Assembly: GCF_932526225.1 (NCBI RefSeq)
Contig: NC_064038.1
Coordinates: 7,625,070 to 7,689,069, forward strand
DNA from: Nematostella vectensis
Taxonomy: Eukaryota > Cnidaria > Anthozoa > Actiniaria > Edwardsiidae
Direction of reading: 5' to 3'
Length of the DNA: 64,000 nt
Position 1 is the stretch's first letter. Each line of letters opens with the position of its first letter. Positions 36,916 through 46,009 of this stretch are shown here, in pieces. The position numbers were made by a program, and so were the translations under genes. The notes beneath the pieces were generated by a model. It did no database searches, was not told the DNA's origin, and worked only from the letters and a program-made list of their open reading frames with translations.

Positions 36916-39760
36916 CTGTGAGAACAGAAGGCATTTAGTGCAAAACCTTATTTATTACACCAGGGCGATAACTCATTAAAATAGGGGCTTCTTTCTGTAA
37001 GTATACAAATCCAGGTCAGAATCCTTACAAATTACAAGGCTCAATCGCTTCGATTTTCTATGAAAACCCTTGTCTGTTTGTTTAGTGTGAAATAACAAAC
37101 TACGTCTGGATCCACTCCGTTTATAATATCATGGATGCATCCCACTTTAGGTCCATTCAATATTATCAAAAATTAAAAGACAATTACTAGTAGGGGAGTG
37201 GCTGTGCTCCATGTATTTTCAAGATGTTTCTGTATTGTGCTCCTCCAATATTTCCAAGCCTGCTACGGCATTGCACTTTCTTAAGTACATGGCCGAACCA
37301 ATGTCAGCGCCCCTTATACACTGGACAGACGGATCGTATACTACTGTCACCAATAGTTACATGGTCGCCCATCCCACTTATATTATACCCGCCCCAGGCA
37401 ATACATACCTTGACAGCACCATTTTCCTTATAAACGAACCAGACAGAGCCGTCCAGACTGTAACCAATCATGTAACTGGTCACCCACCATTCAAGGCCAT
37501 CATTTCCTTGTGTCGCCACTCGAGAAACTCCAACAATCCGTGCAATACCGATCTGTAACCATTGGTTATTGTCAGTGACCTTTGGCACCCAACAACCATG
37601 GGTAACAGCAAAGATATGTTTGTTATTCAGTCTTGCAAGAGATGGAATTGCGAGGCTGCTCAAAATAGAAGAGGCTGTCATTTGTCCTCCAGTAATTGTG
37701 CCATTTTCGACCCCCAGAGCACCCATACATACTTTAAAATAGAAAAAGAATAATATCAGCAATGTTCCTCACCACTTCCCGTCTCCAGAGCCGTAGCAGG
37801 CCACGTATGATTGGAAGGGGGAAGAGAGGAAGGGCACAATGCAGAATTATTAAGACAATATTGGGGGGGGGGCATGACCCCAGTGCCCCACTCCCTACTA
37901 CGGCCCTGCCTAGTTGAAATGGAGATAAAGCAATGAAAGAGCCTTTTTGTCCCCCGAAAAAAAGCCACCCCTGCTCAAGCTATAAAGCTGTGTGATGGCG
38001 TCTTGTTGCCAATATCAAAGTCTTTTTGCAGATCGCCTACACAATACCCGTGACGTCCTGTGAATGCGAGAGAAGTGCAAGTGCAAGAGCAAAATCTCGC
38101 CAGGCGTCCCTCGCTCTGCCTCACGTCCACTATGATACTCAAATAGATGAGTACACAGAAGTTGTTTTTTTTGCACGCCTCTACCCTCGTCGTTTGGAAC
38201 TAGACACCCTTCTTTAATTCTCGGTCCTTAAACACGAGACGAATCATTTTTCTTTTTCATTTGCTAAGATCTAGGTACACTTAGTAGAGAAGCATTGTCT
38301 GTGCCGGATAAGGATAATCAAACATGATAAATCTGTAGTAGATGATTATTATGAAAAATGATAAAGTGCAGCTGGCAACGAATATATTTAAAGTATTGAT
38401 TGCCTAATGTAATAAGGCGAGGGGAATGGTAAAGCGGAAATTTGGTCCGCTGAAATGGAAAAACGAACCACCCCGCTCAAAATCCTGGCTACCGACCTGT
38501 TGCTAGTTAAAGCGGCAATCGCACAAGTTTACTTCCGGTGGGCCGACGGAAATCTCAACTTACAGAAGAAAAAAAATATGTAATAAAATCCGTACTTTCA
38601 CATGTTATACAGACCAACCGTTCTAAATTATTAGTCAATTATTAGTCATTAGAGCCCACGGTGTTTGTGCACGTGGCGTTCGTATTGCAAGGGTCTGAGG
38701 TCTCACACTCATTCATATCTACGAACAAAGTGATAATCATAAAGGATTGACATTAACAAATAACAAGAGGGTAAGTGATAATCATAAAGGATTGACATTA
38801 ACAAATAACAAGAGGGTAAGTGATAATCATAAAGGATTGACATTAACAAATAACAAGAGGGTAAGTGATAATCGTAAAGGATTGACATTAACAAATAACA
38901 AGAGGGCAGACAATTAAAAAAAAGGTGCTCGAAACAAGGGAACGAAAATAAAAACAAATCTATAAAAAATGAAGACTTGGCAGTTGCCTTGTTTTATCCC
39001 TTTCTTGGCATTTTCCCCCACCCGTGTTCTCCACCATACGACCTTTTTCCACTAGGGAAATTGAAATGAAGATGCTTAGTTAATTCTTCAACTTTTCCTG
39101 GGTTACGTATGTCAACTAAATAGTAGCTACTTTCTTCGGCGTTTTGACTTGCTTATTCTTATTATCAGTTTGGGTGTGAAGTAGATTTAATTACCAGCTT
39201 TTCATGTATCAAAAAATTTTTCGACGCTGAATTGGCTGGGAAATAAAATGAAGACACCATTTCACTAATAACATGTCGTATTTACCTTCACACTTGTATG
39301 TCTTTCCGCCTTCTCGCATCTTGCACGTCATACCACTGCTACAGAACATGTTACTGCACTTGGTCACTGGTTTCACAATAGCGTAGTACGCGTCAGGCGC
39401 TGCTCCAGGAATGAAATGTTCAGGGAACGCAAAATGGGTATCGCTATTCAACTCACATTGCGACCTGAAAAAAGGTTAGAATTCAGATCAATTGGCGCAA
39501 AAACATTTCACCATATTTGTCCGTTCGTCCGTCTCTCTGTTTATCAGTATAACTTACGCTTTACGGATGTAGTTGATTGAGTTACAAGCGCTGTTGCGCC
39601 TGCATATCGCTCGACAGTCTTTCTCGTTTGCTGTTATTGTCTCAATCACGTGACCCTTCAGCATGGATTTCGGCATCTTGAAAAAGCCATCGCAAACATC
39701 TGCATTGACGTATCGCCATAGCAGCAGAATGATTGACAGTATAATCTTCGATGTAGCCAT
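36778..39760 (-). CDS. Secreted PAN/Apple - (broken EGF) - F5/8 type C domain protein
   Basis: Coding exons 39558-39760, 39286-39464, 37409-37731 and 36778-36915 join in phase (2, 1, 0) to 281 codons including TAG. Residues 1-21 (MATSKIILSIILLLWRYVNA) look like a signal peptide. A PAN/Apple domain follows (DVCDGFFK ... KDCRAICRRNSACNSINYIR ... QCEL). Next is a short Cys-rich segment (TKCSNMFCSSGMTCK). The F5/8 type C domain covers about 128-280: CMGALGVENGTI, a WLQIGIAR core, VATQG, YSLDGSVW, EFPGNTDHSS, RLIRFFP, closing LRVEIYGC. Such domains bind glycans or lipids on extracellular surfaces. An EGF exon at 38642-38718 is broken, but skipping it keeps the frame. Identity of the domains is firm; whether the locus is expressed in this form is inference. 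Confidence 0.8.
37409..37731 (-). CDS. F5/8C gene exon, N-terminal two-thirds of the domain
   Basis: Acceptor TCTATTTTAAAG, donor GTCAAG|GTATGT, 323 nt. Two bases complete a codon begun in the previous exon and the exon ends at a codon boundary. Contains the opening Cys, TASS, WLQ, TQG and YSLDGSVW motifs of the discoidin fold. Confidence 0.92.
37786..37908. mobile_element. Short CAG-ended MITE in intron
   Basis: Begins CAGAGCCGTAGCAGG and ends CTACTACGGCCCTG, inverted with one mismatch in the outer 11 bases. A G-rich run lies near the right end. No clear target duplication. Lies in the intron upstream of the F5/8C exons. Confidence 0.6.
38508..38640. mobile_element. TA-type MITE fragment inserted in the EGF exon
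   Basis: Starts TAAAGCGGCAATCGCACAAG, continues TTACTTCCGGTGGGCCGACGG, and matches the inverted right end of the element at 51490-51736. It occupies the place where the intact EGF exon of the upstream copy (44568-44672) encodes its second half. The opposite end is not resolved. Confidence 0.7.
38642..38718 (-). pseudogene. Truncated EGF exon of the proximal gene
   Basis: The acceptor TTCGTAG leads to DMNECETSDPCNTNATCTNT, then VGSND and a stop at 38642-38644. Compared with the upstream copy it keeps the first Cys but has lost everything after TVGS, with a MITE fragment in place of the missing half. No phase-matching donor was found. Confidence 0.8.
38727..38907. repeat. 45-bp tandem repeat, four copies
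   Basis: Unit AGTGATAATCATAAAGGATT plus GACATTAACAAATAACAAGAGGGTA, in the intron between the EGF and second PAN exons. The homologous intron of the upstream copy (near 44684) has a single unit. Confidence 0.92.
39286..39464 (-). CDS. PAN/Cys-rich exon 2, proximal copy
   Basis: Acceptor CTTTTTTCAG, donor TGTGAAG|GTAAAT, 179 nt. Completes the PAN domain (ASQCELNSDTHFAFPEHFIP) and encodes the KCSNMFCSSGMTCKMREGGK segment. Ends one base into a codon. Confidence 0.9.
39558..39760 (-). CDS. Signal peptide and PAN exon 1, proximal copy
   Basis: ATG at 39758-39760, 203 nt, donor AAAGC|GTAAGT. The hydrophobic N-terminus is followed by DVCDGFFKMPKSMLKGHVIE and the Cys pair typical of PAN domains. Confidence 0.9.
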
Positions 39761-39769
39761 TGGTGATTT

Positions 39770-42700
39770 TAGCTAAAATATAATGATGGTGTTTAAATGT
39801 TTTTATTTGTTACTGAGATTTCAAAAATTGTATTTCGTTAGTTTTTACATTTGATTTCCTACTCGAACTTACTAGATTTTATACCAAGTTCCCTATAGAA
39901 GACTCATTTTGGTAATTTTTGTAATTTTTTTAGATTTTATTAATACATATATACTTGTTCAGATTGATTTTTTTTAGAAGATGCGCGGCTTGCGCTCGAA
40001 TTAACTATCTTTGAATTTATTCTTGTGCAACACTGGTCCTCTTGTCTCTCTCACAGTTACCTTAGGGTTTGGACTTAGCATAGCAGGGGGCGTAAATTCG
40101 GGGATGGATCTTTGTAGGCAAGAGTGCATTTATTGTTTTCAAAGATTGCGAGGACAATTTTGGGGTAAAATAAAGATTCATCTATCGCGAATTTTGACAG
40201 GTCAGTTTTAAGCCAACAAATCGTGTTCTTCAAGATTGAAGTGTCGTTAGGTGTTACTCTGAATTTAGGAAAAAAATCATCGGGCAGATTCAGACATTTT
40301 TATTTTGATATAAAAATATTGCTTCCATTTAACTTGAATGAATGGAAAATAATTTGATTTTCAAGAAGATTGAATCTAGCGGAATCTGAAAAGTGAAAAG
40401 GAAAAAAAGAATATCCTGCAGTTTTGGGACCGTACTGCCAATCGCAACAAATTGGTTATAATACTCAAAACCAAAATTTTATAACGAAACTTCATACAAA
40501 TTCTGACTACTAACAAGAAGATAGACACCGCTTTGTGACAGTCTTGCATTGCAAGAAATAAAACAATGTAAAAAAGGTTAATTAAAAGAAATTATCCACG
40601 TCTCGCGAGAAAAAGGAAGTCCTTCTTGAATTATGCTGATAGATAAATATGGTTTTGTCTTTTTTCGCTTCAAAAACCTCGCTAAAGATGCTTTTACAAA
40701 GTTTATTTAAACTACGTCATTATCAAACCATTTTCGTTCAATCCCGGATCTCCCACAATACTTTCGAATTTTCATTTAATTACAAAAACTTTGCGCAAAT
40801 TTTCAAATAGCTCTTATCCCTGGAGAAAGGAATAAAAAAGAAAGGAATAAAAAATATCCGACAGTTTTGGGTACGTACCTCCGACCGCTAAGAATTCGAT
40901 GTAGTACTCAAAACCGAAAATATATAACGAAATCTCATTTACAAATTCTAAATTCTTAGAAGAAGATAGCCATTCTCAGTGGCATCTTGCATCGCAAGAA
41001 ATAAAACAATACAAAAGAAAATGATAATTAAATGATATTTTTCCGAAGTCACGAAATAAAGGAGATCCTTTTTGAATTATGCTGATAGATAAATATGGTT
41101 TTGTCTTTTGTCGCTTCTAAAACCTCGCTACAACTGCTTTTACAAAGTTTATTCAAACTACGTCATTATCAAACCATTTTCGTTCAATCCCGGATCTCCC
41201 ACAACTATCGGAACTTTCATTTAGTTACAAAAACTTTGCCCAAATTTTCAAATAGTTCTTATACCTGGAGCAAGATCTAAAGAAAAGATTGAAAAGAGAT
41301 CTTTAAAGACCGCAATAGTCATGTTCAAGTCAAGGAATTGTCTGGTATTTGATTTGAGAAAAAATGAGAAAGATTTTTCCGAAGTCACAAAAAAAGAAGA
41401 TCCTTATTGCATTATGCTGCTAGAAAAACATGGTTTTTGTCGTGTGTCGCTTCTAACCAACCTACAGCTGCTTTTACAAGAAAAAAACTGCTACAGCTGT
41501 TTTTAAGAGAAGAATATCCTGAACTGAACAAGATATATATCGCTCTGTGACATCTTGCATCGCAAGAAATAAGACAACATATAAACGAAAATGATATATT
41601 AAGACAGATTTTTCCGAAGTCACGAAAAAAGGAGATCGTTCTTGAATTATGTAGCTACGTAAACATGGTTTTGTCGTCTAAAAACCAACCTGCAGCTGCT
41701 TTCACAAAGTTTTTCCAAACTCCGTCATTATCAAACTATTTTGTTCGTTCAATCTCGGATCTCCCAAAAGACTATTCAAATTTTCATTTAGTTACAAAAA
41801 CTAAAAGCCATGTTTAAACCAAGGAATTTTCTGGTAACTGATGAGATAATGATAAAGTTGTAAAATGCCCTTGTCAGCCACACATTTGTTATTGTTCTCA
41901 ATTATTGGAAGACAAATAGGTGAAGAAATCTTGAAATAACTATTTAAAAACAGAGGTTACTCATGATTTGGCAGATTCCATCCAAACAATTGTACCCTCT
42001 GTAAAACAGTCGATGGGAATGGTGCTTTCTCACACTAGATATTTTGCTAGGAAGGGTGACAAAAACTTTAAACAGCAAGAAGACTAAAGACCAAAGACCT
42101 TTGAGTACTACTTTGAATCTCGTACAAACGTGTTTTTCGCAAGAAAACTGTTGAAGAAAGTTTAAAATAACTATTTAAAAACAAATGTTACTCTTAATTC
42201 AGCAGAGTCATCCAAGCAATTCTGAAGCCCTTTGCAAAACAGCCGATGGCATGGAAATGGTGCTTTCTCACAATAGGTGTTTTTTCTGTGGTGACAGAAA
42301 CTTTAAACAGCAAGATCACTAGAGACCGAAGACCTTTGAATACCACTGTGAATCTCGTACAAACGTGTTTTTCCCAAGAAACTAAAAAAAGCTCGTAAAA
42401 AATGATGTTATAAGTACTGTTCTACCTTTGTCACCCTCTTTATATAAATCAACCTCAGTCGTCAGTGAATATTCTAAAATAATAATTCATTGGTTTATTT
42501 TGATTATTTGAAACACAAGAAGTTTCAGAATGCGTTTTGGTGAAGGTCCGTTTAGATTAGCATTCATTGAAATAAAAATGTTCCTTGAGTGGCAACCAAT
42601 CGTCAAGCAACTTAATCTTAAATCTAATTTTACTAAAAACAACGCTTGCACTTACCGGCAAGGAGGTGAGGTTGGTCTTAGCTTCTCTATCATCATTATG

Positions 42701-44450
42701 GGAGAATAATCTCGTTAGGACATGTTAAATGGGTGAAAACAATCTTCTTTTAATAATTCATACTACTTTTTAAACAGGCGAAGTTATCCCACTACAATTT
42801 TTCTAGAAACAACACTACTAAGATTAACCTAATTATTCCATAATAATCAAAACGTTTGCATTTGTTTTCTTTTGATTCAAATTCGAACCAAATTTTAACG
42901 TTTTAACTCAATCTTAAATCAAATTTTACTCAATATAACGTTTGCACTTACCGGCAAGGAGAAAAATGTTGCTCTCAGATCTCCATTATAATTATGGGAG
43001 GATTAATGTCATTAAGACGTGTTAAGAGGGTAAAAATAACCTCTTAATAATTCATTCGAATTTTCAAATGGGCGAAGTTATCCCACTACAATATATTCAA
43101 GTATAAAGAGAATGCTACTAAAGTTTAACCGAATTCCATGATCAAAACCTTTTCGTTTCTTTTATTTCTCTCGAGAAAAATTCGAACTAAATTTCGACTT
43201 GCTATAAAATCTGGACACATTTTTAAAATACCGATGTCGTCATGGGGTATTCGCGTAAAAAGGAATAAAAAATATCCGACAGTTTTGGGTACGTACCTCC
43301 GACCGCTAAGAATTCGATGTAGTACTCAAAACCGAAAATATATAACGAAATCTCATTTACAAATTCTAAATTCTAAGAAGAAGATAGCCATTCTCAGTGA
43401 CATCTTGCATCGCAAGAAATAAAACAATACAAAAGAAAATGATAATTAAAAGATATTTTTCCGAAGTCACGAAATAAAGGAGATCCTTCTTGAATTATGC
43501 TGACAGATAAATATGGTTTTGTCTTTTGTTGCTTCTAAAACCTCGCTACAACTGCTTTTACAAAGTTTATTCAAACTACGTCATTATCAAACCATTTTCG
43601 TTCAATCCCGGATCTCCCACAACTATCGGAACTTTCATTTAGTTACAAAAACTTTGCGCAAATTTTCAAATAGTTCTTATACCTGGAGCAAGATCTAAAG
43701 AAAAGATTGAAAAGAGATCTTTAAAGACCGCAATAGTCATGTTCAAGTCAAGGAATCGTCTGGTATTTGAATTGAGAAAAAAAAATGATAAAGATTTTTC
43801 CTAAGTGACGAAAAAAAGATATCCTTCTTGAATTATGCTGCTAGAAAAAACATGGTTTTGTCGTTTGTCGATTCTAAAAACCAACCTACAGCTGCTTTTA
43901 CAAGAAAAATACAGCTACAGCTGTTTTTAAGAGGAGAATATCCTGAACAAGATATCCATCGCTCTGTGACATCTTGCATCGCAAGAAATAAGACAACATA
44001 AACGAAAATGATAAATTAAAACAGATTTTTCCGAAGTCACGGAAAAAAGGAGATCTTTCTTGAATTATGTTGCTACATAAACATGGTTTTGTCGTTTTGC
44101 CGCTTCTAAAAACCAACCTCAGCTGCTTTTACAAAGTTTATACAAACTACGTCATTATCAAACTATTTTCAATCAATCTCGGATCTCCAACAAGACTATT
44201 CGAATTTTCATTTAGTTAGACTTTGCGCAAATTTTCAAAGAGCTCTTCTCCCTGATGAAAGGAGAGATCTAAACAAGAGATCGAAAAGAGATCTTTAAAG
44301 ATCCCAAAAGCCATGTTTAAACCAAGGAATTTTCTGGTAACTGATGAGATAATGATAAAGTTGTAAAGTGCCCTTGTCAGCCACACATTTGTTATTGTTC
44401 TCAATTATTGGAAAACAAATAGGTGAAGAAATCTTGAAATAACTATTTTT
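39770..44450. repeat. Region of locally duplicated AT-rich repeats
   Basis: About 40850-41290 is closely repeated at about 43255-43700 (offset near 2418), and 41800-41950 at 44300-44450. At least five related segments carry a TTTTGTCGTTTGTCGCTTCT-like start, a TTACAAAGTTTAT...ACGTCATTATCAAAC core and a TTTGCGCAAATTTTCAAATA end (near 40640, 41095, 41665, 43513 and 44090). Related diverged sequence appears at 46835-47040 and 48840-49010. A GCCG|GTAAGTGC minus-strand donor-like motif recurs near 42655 and 42950, with a CACCG|GTAAGTGC variant near 49095. No protein-coding exon was identified. Confidence 0.75.
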
Positions 44451-44567
44451 TAATAGTTTTTTTTTTAAAAAAAAAGAAGAGCAAGGGGAGCGGTATAGCG
44501 GAAATTTGGTCCGCTGAAATGTAAAAACGAATCACCCCACCGACCCCATGACCACCCACCCTAAGAC

Positions 44568-44672
44568 CGTCCCCAACTAAACCGGGCTTGCACGAGCATT
44601 CGTATGAGCCCACGGTGTTTGTGCACGTGGCGTTTATATGACAAGGGTTTGAGGTGTCAAACTCATCTACAT
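44568..44672 (-). CDS. EGF-like exon, distal copy
   Basis: Acceptor TTTTTTCGTAG; donor assigned to GGGGACG|GTCTTA because only this site gives phase 1. 105 nt, phase-symmetric. Five of six EGF cysteines are visible; the first is replaced by Phe and the sixth could lie in the next exon (VCMG...). The donor is weak. Confidence 0.7.
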
Positions 44673-45885
44673 CTACGAAAAAAGTGATAATCATAAAGAA
44701 TTGACATTAACAAATAACAAGAGGGCAGACAACAAAAGGTGCTCGAAACAAGAGAACAAAAATAAAACCAAATCTGAAAAAAATGAAGACTTGGCAGTTG
44801 CCTTGTTTTATCCCTTTCTTGGCATTTTCCCCAGCCCGCGTTCTCCACCATACGACCTTTTTCCACTAGGGAAATGGAAATGAAGATGCTTAGTTAATTC
44901 TTCAACTTTTCCTGGGTTACGTATGTCAACTAAATAGTAGCTACTTTCTTCGGCGTTTTGACTTGCTTATTCTTATTATCAGTTTGGGTGTAAAGTAGAT
45001 TTAATTACCAGCTTTTCATGTATCAAACAAATTTTTCGACGCTGAATTGGCTGGGAAATAAAATGAAGACACCATTTCACTAATAACATGTCGTATTTAC
45101 CTTCACACTTGTATGTCTTTCCGCCTTCTCGCATCTTGCACGTCATACCACTGCTACAGAACATGTTACTGCACTTGGTCACTGGTTTCACAATAGCGTA
45201 GTACGCGCCAGGCGCTGCTCCAGGAATGAAATGTCCAGGGAACGCAAAATGGGTGTCGCCATTCAACTGACATTGCGACCTATAAAAGGTTACAATTCAG
45301 ATCAATTAACGCGAATAATGTCATCAAATTTTCTGTCTGTTTGTTCTACAGTCCTCCCGTCCGTCTTTCTGTCCGTCCATCCGCCAGTCTGTCTGTTTAT
45401 CGGTATGATACAACAACAACAAAAACTTTATTTAGGAAAATATATACAAAATTGTTGAGTCGCCGAACAAGCAGTTAGCAAAAGCTATTCGAGGGAGGAT
45501 GCTAGTATTCGAAAGTATAATAAAAGAAAGTTAGATTCATATGCCTTGTATGTACAGGTTATTATTATTAGTCTTAATATTCATTTTCATAGTATGTTTA
45601 TTCTCCATCTGCTTTTTTTTCTATGTTTTCTTTTATTTTTCCCCCTCCCCTCTTTTCTTTTTCATACTTTTTTGATACTTACGTTTCACGGATGTAGTTA
45701 ATCGAGTAACAAGCGCTGTTGCTACTGCATATCACTCGACAGTCTTTCTCGGTTGCTGTTATTGTCTCAATCACGTGACCCTTCAGCAATGAATTCGTCA
45801 TCTTGAAAAAGCCATCGCAAACATCTGCATTGATGTATCGCGATAGCAGCAGAATGATTGACAGCATAATCTTCGATGTTGCCAT
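44568..45885 (-). CDS. Duplicated signal-PAN-EGF 5' cassette
   Basis: Exons 45683-45885, 45101-45279 and 44568-44672 parallel the proximal gene exon by exon (203 and 179 nt, same phases). They encode a signal peptide (MATSKIMLSIILLLSRYINA), a PAN domain and an EGF-like exon. The EGF reads DVDEFDTSNPCHINATCTNT then VGSYECSCKPGLVGD; the usual first Cys is Phe. No F5/8C exon lies between this cassette and the proximal PAN exons. Its EGF exon ends in the phase needed to splice to the F5/8C exon at 37731, which would give 315 residues. It may be a partial tandem duplicate, or an alternative 5' end of one larger gene. Confidence 0.75.
45101..45279 (-). CDS. PAN/Cys-rich exon 2, distal copy
   Basis: Acceptor CCTTTTATAG, donor TGTGAAG|GTAAAT. 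179 nt, nearly identical to 39286-39464, with small changes such as GHFIPGAAPGAYY for EHFIPGAAPDAYY. Confidence 0.88.
45407..45678 (-). mobile_element. 5'-truncated LINE-like insertion with GATAC duplication
   Basis: About 262 bp (45412-45673) flanked by GATAC on both sides, in the first intron of the distal cassette. On the minus strand it ends CCTAAATAAAGTTTTTGTTG followed by (TTG)n, typical of CR1/L2-type LINE tails. The proximal intron (93 nt against 403 nt) lacks it and serves as the empty site. The clade is from tail style only. Confidence 0.72.
45683..45885 (-). CDS. Signal peptide and PAN exon 1, distal copy
   Basis: ATG at 45883-45885, 203 nt, donor GAAAC|GTAAGT. Same layout as the proximal exon 1, with several substitutions in the PAN domain (KMTNSLLKGHV, CRVICSSNSACYSINYIRE). 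An upstream in-frame extension to 46113 is open but not supported by the paralogue. Confidence 0.88.
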
Positions 45886-46009
45886 TGATGATTTAAGCTG
45901 AAATAGAATGATAGTTTTAGTATGATTTAACCGGTTTACTGAGATGTCCAAAATGCTATTTCGATAGTTTTTACATTTCGATTCCCTCAACGAACTCACT
46001 AGAGAAATC

